Assembly (NCBI GenBank): GCA_037957365.1
Contig: JARHVA010007802.1
Coordinates: 248,001-312,000, forward strand
Direction: 5' to 3'
Length of the DNA: 64,000 nt
From: Torreya grandis
Taxonomy: Eukaryota > Streptophyta > Pinopsida > Cupressales > Taxaceae
Shown: positions 24,843 to 36,839 of the stretch, piece after piece
Position numbering within the stretch: the stretch's first letter is position 1
Layout: every line of letters begins with the position of its first letter
Notes under the pieces: generated by a model
Database searches by the model: none
Seen by the model: the letters and a program-made list of their open reading frames with translations, nothing else
What the model was told of the DNA's origin: nothing
Program-made: the position numbers and the translations under genes

Positions 24843-26670
24843 TTATTGACTTGATGGCCTTCTACCTCTATTAGGACATAATATTGCAATGTGTCCCACA
24901 TTATGACAATTGTAGCAAACAATCTTATACATACCTTTTGGCTGGTGATTCCTTTCATAATCCCATGCATATTCATTTTGAGTGTCTTCTACACTCTCTT
25001 ACTCTATCACCAAATTGATTTTATGTATAACAATAACCATTGAATTAATTATCATACCTTATTGTATTAGGCTATCTAATTGGTCTTTTTATGTTGATCT
25101 TCATACCTTCATTGGCCTTCTTCTTGACTTGAGATACCTCCTTTTGGTCTTATTTGAAACCAAGACTAGTCTTATCACTTGTAGATTTTATAATACTCAA
25201 GATGTCTTCTAGATCCTTAGTGATATTTTTAAACCTCTCATAGGTAATCATCTTGATAGATGCTTAATCAAACTTAAAAAAATTTAAGTATTTCACTTCA
25301 GTTATATACTTGGTGCATTCTTCCTCTTTAGCCTTTAGGCTTGTAGTGACTATCTCCATCTGTACTTCAATCTGACTAATGTTCTCATCGTACTCTTTGG
25401 ATATGTTACTTAGTATCTCCTCAAACAATTCAATATGATCCTCATATTCCTTAACTAATGATCTTATTTTGTGAATCTTTCTTCTTTAAAACTTGAAATC
25501 CTTTATATCACTCACCAATTCTACCTCAAGGTTCACTTTAGCTTCTTCTTCATCTATTTTTCATCAACCATAAGGCCTTTGTCATTTGAGTAATCCTCAT
25601 TATTTTTCTCTATAGTCATGAATAAGGTTTAATTATTGTCATGTTCATTATTGTTATCATCACTATTAGATATGCTTTTGTCACTTACATCATATGAGCT
25701 ATCTTCTTTGGTGTAGAAACTTATTTTTTTATTGAATGATCTTTTCCTACCTTCATACTTTTTGAAATCCTTTTTTCTTTTGGATTATAGGCCTTCTTGT
25801 CATCTCCATGATGTTCATCATGTTATTCATCATTCTCAATATTATCCTTGTTAGGACACTTGGATGAAAAGTGACCAATCTTGCCATAGTTGAAACATTT
25901 GAAGGGCAAATTACCCTTGTACTTACCTGAGCCAAACCTCAATTTTATTGAAAACATGGTTGTCAATTGATAATCATCAACATATAAACATTCCTCATCC
26001 TTGACCTTCTTGGATTTTGACTTATTCTCAGATTTGAATGATGCTTTCTTCTTGGGAGTCCTTCCTTCATTTTTTCTCATCTCATAGGTAGTAAAGATGC
26101 CATAAAGCCCATCCATTTCTAGTTTGTCCAAATCTTGTATCTCTTCTACTACAGACACCTTAGAATAAAACTTAGGAGCTAGTGATCTTAACAACTTTTG
26201 AACAAATGTAAACTATTTCACTTCTTCTCCAAATCTTCTAATGACATTTATAACTTCATCAACCTTTAATAGATAAGATGCAATGGTTTCATCTTTAGAC
26301 TTTCAAAATATCTTTTATGGCTATACAACTTGACTATATTTACCTTAATGTTTCCTTCATAAATAGTCTTCAATTTTTACAATATTACCTTGGCTAACTC
26401 ATAGTTCGTCACCATCACAAAATCTTCCTCTGATAGGCCACATATAATGACATTAATTACCTTATAATTTCTCTCACTTTCCATCTTACATGCTACATTA
26501 GTTGGTGGTGTAAAAGGTGGAGTGTATCCATCCACAAATAAATTCCATATGTCATGACCCACTGACATAAGTTATGTTCTCATTATGATTCTCCAAAAAA
26601 TATAATTAGTCCCATTGAATAAAAAATCCTTGATAGTATAGAAATCACCTTGAGCTTGTTGACTAGCCAT
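24843..26670 (-). pseudogene. gag: Copia-type Gag of TR-GAG-like element
   Basis: Nucleocapsid/capsid-type protein. The start at 26670 (MASQQAQGDF) is the first ATG after the primer-binding site. It is followed by a DUF4219/UBN2-like core: WNLFVDGYTPPFTPPTNVAC, KVINVIICGLSEEDFVMV, ELAKVIL, then LLRSLAPKFYSKVSVVEEI and YGIFTTYEMRKNEG. The first zinc knuckle is CFNYGKIGHFSSKC at 25898-25857 (second Cys now Tyr). A long acidic and coiled-coil segment follows (EILSNISKEYDENISQIEVQ; KAKEEECTKYITEVKYL), with an LEDILSII...DKTSLGFK motif near 25215-25150. A second knuckle, CYNCHNVGHIAILC, lies at 24919-24878. The frame stops at 24843; further coding-like residues (KMNVWKPNIV) occur in another frame down to about 24600. 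Stops and frame changes make it non-functional. No other retroelement enzyme is encoded. Confidence 0.85.
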
Positions 26671-26713
26671 CCTTGATTCTAGATCTCCTTTAGGATTTTA
26701 GGACTAATTCAAA

Positions 26714-26731
26714 GGACCTGCTCTAATACCA
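26714..26731 (-). other. Primer-binding site, initiator-Met tRNA type
   Basis: Minus-strand TGGTATTAGAGCAGGTCC begins two bases inside the right LTR. It matches the plant iMet PBS core TGGTATCAGAGC with one transition. Confidence 0.9.
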
Positions 26732-26733
26732 AA

Positions 26734-27336
26734 TGTTGGAATTAAAATGACCAAGAGGGGGGTGAATTAGTCTTCAAATATTCATTATCAATTTCACTTA
26801 AGCAATCATAGAGCATCTAAATAAGCATATAGATTTAGCATGCATATACACTTATCCACATAAGTATAAAACACAAGAACACATAACATATGTGGGAAAA
26901 CCTTAAGGGGAAGGAAACCCAATGATATCTTCAAATGTATTACAAAACTATAATACAAACACAAAATTTGGTGAAGCACCCACTTCACATGGAGTAAAAA
27001 CACAAATTAGCTAAGCACCAACTCAACTACACTTTAGTAAGAACCAACTTGCAAGGAGGCACCAACCTTCTAGATGACTCAGCACCAACTCAAACACATG
27101 ATTTATTTAGTCAATTTTATGACACCTTGTTACTCAACCAATTTATGATGACCACCTCTTCAACTCTTCACTCTCTTAGCCCTCTCAAACTTCCTTCTAA
27201 GTCTCTTCACTCAATCAGGTCTCTTTAAGACTGATTAGGTCATATTACCTTGATCCTCATACATAGAACCTATGCCAAATATTAATAAATAATCCTTTAC
27301 ATATATTTTATGGTATATAAGACCTCATTATTCTCA

Positions 27337-27388
<52 letters not shown>

Positions 27389-30108
27389 AGCCTCTTGTTC
27401 ATATCTTTCTTAGTCAGCCAAAAAACCTTAAAATCTTAGTTCAACCATGAAATAGATCCTAGTATATATCATAAATAGGAATAAAATTTAATTTGATTCC
27501 ATTTAGGTCTGACATACCTTAATTAGGCCTCATTTCATCTTTAGGTCTCATTGAGATCGAATTTCATTAGGTCTACTTTTAGGACATGTTACACTTTGCC
27601 TTCTTTGGACACATTTAAACACATTACATGGTAATAAAATATCATATACCACTCAAATAGACCCCTGATAATCTCATATAGGTTTTATAACACCTTTTAG
27701 CTCCAACCACCACTTGAAGCACACCATTAGCACTATTCATAATTTGGCCTTCAAACACGCAGAAAGTCTATCTTAAATAACTGAAGCATAAATAAAATTT
27801 GATAAAAAGATATGGAAAATATAATATAAATAAGTTATATGGCCTAAATTTTATCACCATATGCTTCAGACTTCATAACTTAGAGTAAAATTACTCAAAC
27901 CCTTCTCTATAAGTAACCCACTTAGAAATGCCAAGTAGCCTCAAAACATAGTCATGGAAACTTGAACTTATGAAATCTAAAATAAAACAATAAAGGAATT
28001 TAAATGAATTTTAATGATCCTAAAATATCATACAAATAACCTCCAACAAAAAATATCATAATCTATAATGGAAACTATTGGTCTTACAGACCAATTTGTT
28101 GACCTTCTCTCTCATAGACCTCATCAGTTAGTTAAGCCATTTTGGATTCAAAATTTTCAATAAATATAAAACCTTATAAAAATAATGGATATGAAATAAA
28201 ATTACCAAATATAAACACCATATACATTATATGATTCAATTCATGGCATAGAGTCTCAAACTCATCACTACAACTTGTTTACCTAGATCTGCTAGTTTCC
28301 CTTAGAGCACAATCATGGTGATAATTACCTTCAACACCTATAGGAACACTTTAAAAGACATAAAATGCATATATATGATCCTATGAGATAATTATATAAT
28401 TATTATGTATAAATATAATATATTCAAATGGTAATACTAGTCTTACATACCAAGCTCATGTCCTTGTATCTCACTATCTCATCTAAACCAGATAGGTCAA
28501 CTTATGAGCAACATTTTCATCATATTCACTAACCAAAAAAAATTATATCCAAAATAAAAATATATTAAAATTATTAAAAATCATATCCATACACTTGGTT
28601 TCATCCTTATTCCATGATAACATATCCCCAATCACCTTCTCACTATTGCCTGGGTTTCTCACTATTTTCACCATTAAGCCTATTAGCAGCTGGTCAACCT
28701 GGTTGATTGATTTAGAAAACTTGAAAGTTTGAAACTATATATAAACAACCATGGAAATAAAATACAAGTATTAACCTTATCCATCCAATTATTTTCATAG
28801 TTTAACTTGGTCAACTTTGACAACTACAATAAATCTCTAAGAAACTAATACTTCCCTGTAGGGTCTACTCACATACTTGACAAACTAATCACACCTAGAG
28901 ATGATTGGGAGAGTTTAATACATGATAAAATAGTTTTTATAGTAATTTTATACCATTCAAGGCTGTTTTTAACAATATATTTCACATTGGGTCATTGTTA
29001 AGGTTTTAGAGAGGGTTAAAATTATTTCTGGTGTTTAATGATTTTTCATTAAAGACTGCCCCTCATTTACAAAAATAAGGTCTAGAGATATTATCTAGGA
29101 CCATTAAACATATCTCCTTAACATATTAGGTTTCAATTTAGAGGTTATAAATTCCATTAGACACCTGAAATTCCTCTTTGGGTTTGCATGCTTTTATTCT
29201 ATGTACTTGAGAGACCTTAAAACCACTTTTCATGCTTTTTATTAAAAACCATGTCCTCAAACATTATTAAAATGATTGAAAAAACATATCACACATTATT
29301 AAATACTTACCTATCCATAATTCTCTTGGAAATAGAACTTCATACCCCATTAGGCCATACTCTCTCTCTTTGTTTGCCTAGTTATTGACTTACAAACCAC
29401 ATTAGGCCTTGAAAATGACCTTTACACCTCTTTCCATGTGTTATACACATCACTAAAATACTAAATAAACCTATCTAATTATTATAAATATCCATACATC
29501 CTTCACATGCCTTGACAATAGACTATTTTACCTCATTAGGCTAGATAGGGTCTAGATGTAGACTAGGTGTGTAGGTCTTACCCCTGTAGGCTCACCTTGA
29601 GACTCACATGAGTATTCCAATGCCTCACATACATGTTAAATAAACCTCTTAAAACCTAATATGCCTATGTGAATCTATCTCACCAAACCACCATGATCAA
29701 ACCATATCACTATAAATTTTCATGCCATGATGATTACCATGACTAGTCTTCTCAAGAACTTAAAACTTAACAACTAGCCTTGAAACAATCCTTGATGATT
29801 CTACACCTTTCTCACACTAACTACATTATCCTCAAATTATTTCATACTTATGCACATATATCTTCATGATCAACATGCTCCAATGACTGCATGCAGGCTT
29901 AAAACCTCATAACCATGTTTCACTACTTAATTGATCACAAACCTCTTTATGAAAATACTAAAAATCATCAAGCTGACTTGAATCTTGACATTGAACTTGA
30001 AATCAACAAATAAAATAATCATTAGGTTTCCTTCAAATTCTTTACAAAATCACTCACCATACATCTTCCCCAAATATACCTTGACATCAATGACAACATT
30101 TATCAATA
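26734..30108 (-). repeat. Right (5') LTR of TR-GAG-like element
   Basis: 3375 bp. In element orientation it ends ...CCAACA at 26734, next to the PBS. Its outer end at 30108 reads TATTGATAAAT against TGTTGATAAAT in the other LTR, so the terminal TG has decayed by a transition. About 70 bp around the TATA box are replaced by (TA)n. Confidence 0.88.
27340..27386. repeat. (TA)n microsatellite replacing LTR promoter
   Basis: About 23 TA units between 'TTCTCACCAA' and 'CAAGCCTCTTG'. In the left LTR the same two anchors are separated by unique sequence that contains the TATAAATA box. Confidence 0.95.
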
Positions 30109-33100
30109 ATAATACCTCCATGAGAACCTATATCAAGGTTTATGGACCTATTTTAGAGAATATAAAACCATATTATGATATTACCCATGGCATTCAAGTG
30201 ATTTGACCTTGTTGCTTTATCTCTCCTAGGTGGTTGCATCACATTTTCACAAGCATTTTTGAACTATCTATGGAAGTTAGACCTATATAATTAGATTTAA
30301 AATAAAATTAGGGTGGTTTAGGTTTGGGAAGATATAAGACTCTCCACACTAACCTCTTAGGGAGAGTTTTAGGCCAAAATGGACAATTTTGTGCACATTA
30401 GGGAGAGTTTTAGGCCAAAATGGACAATTTGGAGTTTTCCTTTGAAAAATAGTACTTTCAATCACATCCAATACACCCTTGGAAAACTTATTAAGTTGTA
30501 TTCAAGTCTTCTTCAATCTCCTTTAACCATCTAGGCTAATCTATCCCAAAATAGGGTCTGAGAATGGCATGAGGCATAAAGACCTAACTATTATGTTTCT
30601 TGCATTTTTTCACCAATGGGGACTTCCTTAGTACATTATCACATCTATGATTATTATATTCACTCCTTATGACCCTATTAAACATCAATTTTGGCTTGAG
30701 AATGACATTTGACTCCCTTTTTCCCACTATGCATAATCAACAACAAAACATGAAGACATTGTTATAGTCACTTATTTTAATTTTGGGACTCCTATAGATG
30801 ACCATGACCACTTCAGTATCTACATTAAACTTATCCACGTATTCACTAATATATTTAGGACCATTTCAATACTTGGGTGGAGCAACTAGAACTTTAAGAA
30901 CTTTGAATTCTTATTTTCATCTAAGGTTCTCAACTTGTTAGTTAAAAGTGTGGACTTGTAGGTCTATATTTACCTTTACTTAGGTCATGAATAGAAATAT
31001 TCTAAGTTTACATAATTTTTTAATCATCCCATCTACCCATTATACTTTTTGGCAATCTCAATAATATTATTAACACATTAAAATGCCCTCAAGCATTCTT
31101 ATATGCTTCAACAATCTTGATGAGTTCTCTAATTGTGTTTTGTGTTTTATGTATCCTATGAGATTATTTTGAGCCTTTTAATGGTATGTAAACTATAGGG
31201 TATCCATTATAATTTTGTTATGTCTCTTTAAGGTCCTAGTAATCCATTTGGTCTTCTCATTTAGATACCCTTTTGGAATACATAGTTTATTGATGAAGTT
31301 TGTATAGGGAGCCATAAATGGTTTTCTCACCTTTACATTGTGATTTTATTATCTATAAGAGGTTTTAACCTTATTGTAAAATTTTATATGTTTTATAAAA
31401 CACTCTTTACCCTCTAATATTCATTAATTTTACAAAATATATATCCTTATCTTATGTTTATGCTACACTATCTTTTGGTTGTAGGTGCATATGAGACATA
31501 GAGCTCTCTTGACTATGACTTATCTATTTGAAGCTATTTGATCCATTATAATATTATATAAAATTTAGTTACCATTTCAATGTATCTCTATGTATCTAAA
31601 AGACTCGATTTGAATTATATTCTACTCTGCTCATTATGGAATGAGAACACTTTGTAAACTTGATTGACTACTCCTTGACTTGAGTAGGTTCCTTCATGGG
31701 ACTTTACAATAATTTATGGGGTATCTTAAGAGAATAAGTTTTGGAAATATTTAAATATCATGTGAAATATTTACTCATACCACATTATGGTTTTTACCAT
31801 GCTACTCTACCTTAGAAAATAACTTGTCTTTCAATTAAGCACACATAATTCTTCATCAAGTCTAGTGGATTTAGGACTAGTTTTAGGTACTTTGATGACC
31901 TTGAGACCCTTGATGAATTATATACCCTATTTTAAGGTTTCAAAAATATGATACACATCTTATAATTTTTACCCTAACTCACTTAGAGGTTTCCCTACAC
32001 CCTTTATTTTCTCAAGAGCTATGAACAACATGACTTATTTTACAATTTCACCTTGTACATGTCTATGGATAACATAACCAATTAACTAATAATTATTTCA
32101 CATTTAATGGTAAAATTTATTCCTCCATCTTATTTAATAATTACTCAAGGTATGTATGAGGTGATCATGTTTCTCATTGCATGTAAACTTCAAGAAAATA
32201 GTAAGAAATATGAAGTCTTTATAGCACTATGAAGGATACTCATTAAGGTGGCTTGAAATGAGATCAATATTTGTATGAGATCATAGATTCCTTGGGAAAG
32301 CACATACACATATTTTATTCATAATTCAATGGTAATATATTCATTATTAAAATTTAGTTCATTTTAAAACTCATAAGCAGACCTGTTAGTGAGTGCATAT
32401 CCTCTATTTAAACAAGCTTATTGTCACTTATGGCTACCAATAACTCATTTTATGACTTATTATAAGTTAGAGAATATTTAGGGGCTTTGGTACATTGATA
32501 ATGGGTCATGGATATGAAAAGAGGAAAAATTCAACTAGTTATATCATTGACACATCCTAAACCATTAGAACCCATGAATATGACACCTTACTTAGACATA
32601 CAACCTATGTCTAATGGGGATATCTTGATACTTGATTATTCACATGTGTCAAACTAGTGAAAAAATGTGTGATAAGGCTTATTATACCCATGATAGACTC
32701 ATAATATATTTATCCTGCTTAAATGAACCCCAAAACTCATGCATTTTGCTCAAAACTGAGCCTCAAGTGTTTAGCTAGGGTTTACGACCACCCTAGAGTA
32801 TTAATGATTATTCATAAAATATGAGGCTTCTTAATACATACCAATGATATAAAATTGAAGGAAAATAGAGCCTCCATATTTGGCCAAGATATTTGGATCC
32901 AACTCTCTATGTGTTGTATGGACAAAACATGTGAATGTGGCATTTGTGAGCTTATTAAGAGCTCTATAGAAGTTACGATTCAACTCTTGCCCTTTTTGGG
33001 CCTATGAAATATTATTGAAGATTTAAATTACCTAAGGGAGGTGAAAATATACTTTAAAAAATTTCAATTGAATATGGATCTTTTCTTCTTGTATAAATTC

Positions 33101-33323
33101 CTAAAATTGCCTATAAAAGAGTGATTTACTCTCTTTTGTATGTTGAACCTACAAAAACTAACCATGATGTAACTTGTACTAACATTATTAGCATGTATAC
33201 ACATTATATATCCTCTTTATATGATTTAAAAATATAAATTTATGTATAAGACTTCATATTGGCTCAAGGAGTCTATTGGTAGACCTTAAAATGCATTGAC
33301 AAGTGAAAAGGAAGACTAACACA
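30109..33323. other. No gene recognised
   Basis: AT-rich DNA with diffuse, stop-filled frames on both strands and no family motif that I can defend. It contains one short direct repeat near 30.4 kb. Confidence 0.4.
30357..30430. repeat. 33-bp direct repeat, period 41
   Basis: The segment beginning TTAGGGAGAGTTTTAGGCC occurs at 30357-30389 and again at 30398-30430 without visible differences, implying a recent local duplication. Confidence 0.95.
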
Positions 33324-33713
33324 TGTTAGGAATAGCTCTTTACATGGGTAGTTACCATTAAGTAAATTATTATTCACTATGGTTGATTTACTGAGAGGTA
33401 AATATTAGTTACAAGGTTTTTAGTAACTATATGGTTAATACAGTAAGATTGTATTAGATAGCATATAGTTGTTGAGATATATTGTTAAAGAGTTATAATA
33501 ATATATCATAAATAGGTTTGCATAATTATAGGGGTAAGATAATGTTGGAGAAATTATAGGAATGATATTACTATATACACATAACACTCAAATGATTGAT
33601 TAATTTAGAGAGTATACAGAATATAATTATATTGTGTTGAGAATTTGTCTATGTATCTTCAATTCTATTCTCTATGTATGAATTAAATCTATATTTGGAT
33701 CTTTGAATCCAAA
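33324..33713 (+). repeat. Left LTR of small element
   Basis: Starts TGTTAGGAATAG and shares long blocks with the right LTR, such as TATATGGTTAATACAGTAAG. It ends about four bases before the PBS. Confidence 0.85.
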
Positions 33714-33717
33714 ATAG

Positions 33718-33732
33718 TGGTATCAAAGTAGC
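33718..33732 (+). other. Primer-binding site, iMet type
   Basis: TGGTATCAAAGTAGC resembles the plant PBS TGGTATCAGAGC, with one transition and a small insertion. Confidence 0.7.
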
Positions 33733-35654
33733 TATGGCTATGGGATTATGAGAAGATGTGAGGGGAAGTTAAAGTATAATAATTTAGATGAGAAAGGAAT
33801 GTGTAATTATACACCATTTAAGAGGATGTCAAATTTTTATTTAATTTCTTTTAACTGTTAGATGTCTTTTTTTTTAAATAACATTCCAATTCCATAAGGG
33901 ATGATACTAGTGTTAGATCAATTCCTTTAGTATTTTATTCTATCAATCAATAAGTCTGATATGTGATAGCTTTTAGCTTCAAAATGATATAAAGATTCAT
34001 CTTTTGCATCATATTCTTACCATGTCTTACCTATCAAGATTGTGTGAATCCTATCAACTCATTCTAGTACAGATCTTATTTATCTATACCTATATGCATT
34101 AAAATTGGAGATTTATGTGAATTTGATCTACAAACTACCATCATCAGTCTTGAGTTGATCTCAGCATGTCACATATTCTATGCTTGTACCACTAACAACT
34201 AGTTAAAGATATTCATTAATAAGAGGTTTAGTCAATGCCTTTTGACAAAATAGTGACTCCACATACTCTAATATCTATGTGATTTCCATCATGTCTCTAC
34301 CACATCTTTAGTCTGAGTTGTGTCTCCCAATGCTCCAAGTTCATTTTGACATAGCATCCTCAAAACCCTTGAAGACTTGCACCATGATTTTTATGGCTCA
34401 TTTGATTTAATTTAATTCCATCAGCATCCTACGTGCATCATGGATGACTGACCATTTCATATAACACATGTAAATTAGATTTTTAGGATCTGTAAAGAAC
34501 CATGCTTCATGAAGATTGATGTGAGTTTTGTATCCTACACCATGCAAAGTCATACTCAGTTCAGGTCATAGTTAAGAAGGTTTCCTTATTTTTTGTGTAT
34601 TTGAATTAGTTTAATTTATTAGTCAAGATTTTATGTTTTTTTAATAAATTTTGGTCATTTAAAAAGTAATGTGAATATATTACTTTTTAAATTCTAAAGA
34701 CATAGTTTTAATGTGGTTAAAAGCATAATTTTATTTTGTAATTATATAAATAAAGTGTTATTTATATTTGAGTATATTGTGTTTCATCAAAGTCCTTTTT
34801 TGAGTCATTATCATTTGTCAAAATAGAGTCTTTATTGTTGTCATTAAAAATTCAAAAATATTAGAGTTTTTCATTGAGCCCTATTTAGGTGAATAATAGG
34901 GTCTCATTTAGGTGAATTAGGTTAATGTCATTTGATTCATTTTTTGTAATATTGTAAAAATTTAAAAAAAAAATCAAAATCATAAGGATACATTATCAAT
35001 TTAATGCAACATCTAATTTATGTAGTTCTAAGATAAAAAAATCCAAAAAATTCTTGAAGATGGATATGAGGCTGATATTGAACCCAAGAATGCTCAACTG
35101 ATAAAATTCCAATGTTTGACATTAAAATAATACATCCAAGATTTAAGTAATAAAAATTCATCAAATAAGTAAGTAGTATTAGACACTGGAGGCTAGAAGA
35201 TACACAGAGGAAGGAGGCCTTTCAGAGACCTCTCGTTAGTCACCAATGATAGGGCCATACCAATGATTTGGTGATATTCTATGTGGTGTGTTTTTAATTT
35301 CCATTATGTGTTTTTCAAACTAATAATATAATAATAATTATGCTCATGTAATGTAATTTATGTGCAAATTCCAAACATGATTCCTTGAAATGAAGACATT
35401 GTGAAAGGACAAAAAGCACCAATGTAAGTCATTTCATGGATCTTGAAAGCATTTGTGGTAGAGATCCCAAAAACCACTAAGAGGTGAATAGTAAATATTT
35501 GTTATTCTTGTTCATGTCAAGGTTTGTGTTAAAATTATAAAACCATGGGAGGAGTGAGGTTCTCTTTATATCAAGGTCATGAACCAAATAGGGCATGTTA
35601 TAAGAGGTGAGTATATTGCAGATGAGAGTGTGAATGTTTTTTCACCATGTAAAA

Positions 35655-35669
35655 ACTATGGGGGGGGAA
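35655..35669 (+). other. Polypurine tract
   Basis: ACTATGGGGGGGGAA directly precedes the right LTR start TGTTAG. Confidence 0.75.
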
Positions 35670-36058
35670 TGTTAGAAATATATATTTACATATTTAGTTA
35701 CCATTAAGTAAATTAGCATTTACTATGGTTAATTTACCGAGAGGTAAATATTAGTTACAAGGTTGTTAATAACTATATGGTTAATACAGTAAGATTGTAT
35801 TAGATAGTATATAGTTGTTGAGATATATTTTTAAAGAGTTATAAAAATATATCATAAATAGGTTGCATAATTATAGGGGTGATATAATTATATATAAATT
35901 ATATGAATGATATTCCTATATACATGTAACACCTAAATGATTAATTAATTCAGAGAGTATACAGAATATAATTATATTGCATTGGGAATTTTTTTGTGTA
36001 TCTTTAGTTTTATTCTCTGTGTATGAATTAAATCTATGTTTATCTCTTTGAATCCACA
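35670..36058 (+). repeat. Right LTR of small element
   Basis: Matches 33324-33713 with scattered substitutions and small indels; ends ...AATCCACA. Confidence 0.85.
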
Positions 36059-36839
36059 ACAATACATTTTTGATGGATCTATGAGTTGAACATAAAAAAT
36101 TTTAAGACCACTTTTGACCTTAATTAACTTCTTCAACATTAACCTTAATGACTCATGCAAGAAGGAAACCTTAGGAAGGCTTAAATTGACCACAATGAAA
36201 ACCTTAACTTTCTCAAAAACCTTAACAAATGATACATTACTTTAGATTTTTTGAAACATGTCATTTTCCTCTTTAGACCTCTTAAGAAATTTTTTTACTA
36301 TCCACTAACTCAAATACAACTTATGAAGACCTACTACATCATTTCATGACCTAAGACATGATCTCATATGGTTATTATGTAAACAAATTTTAATGAATAT
36401 AATGAAACCTTAAAATTTTCTAAAAAGGACTTAACGATCATTCTAAGACATCAAAAGATTACAAGATGGCTATCAAAAAAATTAACAATCATGACAAGTT
36501 AAGTTTCAAACTATAGGGGTTGACTTTTTTGACCTGGGGGTCAATAATTGGTCATTAATTTGGTGATTCATAGGGGTAGCATGTCTACAATGCTAATAGA
36601 CCAGTAGCCTTGTCCTTCTATTGGGTAATGGAGTCACTTGCACTAAACTACTAACTGATATAAGACCTTGATATTCACTTTAATACCTTTGGAACCATAC
36701 AACACAAATGATTACCTCACCAAGATAACCAAAATATAAACAAACATAAAAGTAACACATGTAATAAGCAACAAGACAAAACAAAATAATACATTGTGAT
36801 AAAAATTTATTAGGGAACACAAGACATAAGCAATCTACT

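Larger units (their letters stand above)
20648..30108 (-). mobile_element. TR-GAG-like non-autonomous Ty1/copia-type LTR retrotransposon
   Basis: Two direct repeats of about 3.5 and 3.4 kb flank a 2.55-kb internal domain. Reading the minus strand, the parts come in retrotransposon order: right LTR (30108-26734), an iMet-type primer-binding site two bases inside, a gag frame starting at 26670, a polypurine tract at about 24198-24182, then the left LTR (24181-20648). The internal domain has room only for Gag; no protease, integrase, RT or RNase H motif is present. This is the definition of the TR-GAG class (terminal-repeat retrotransposons with a GAG domain). LTRs differ at roughly 15% of positions in one 165-bp stretch compared by eye, so the insertion is old. 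A 5-bp target-site duplication could not be confirmed because the left terminus is altered. Confidence 0.85.
33324..36058 (+). mobile_element. Small non-autonomous LTR retrotransposon (2.7 kb)
   Basis: Direct repeats of 390 and 389 bp (33324-33713; 35670-36058) each start with TGTTAG. Four bases after the left one is an iMet-type PBS, and the right one is preceded by a G-rich polypurine tract. The internal 1.95 kb shows no gag, protease, integrase or RT motif. The flanking 5-mers are ACACA and ACAAT, only a partial match, so the target-site duplication is eroded or an end is off by a base or two. LTR differences are frequent, so it is not recent. Internal length is above the usual TRIM range, so 'small non-autonomous LTR element' is safer than a named class. 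Confidence 0.85.

Noticed and set aside
29985..30206. 73-codon plus-strand frame
   Set aside because: It crosses the outer end of the right LTR into flanking DNA and shows no motif.
35972..36193. 73-codon frame on the minus strand
   Set aside because: It overlaps the right LTR of the small element and reads antisense across its boundary.
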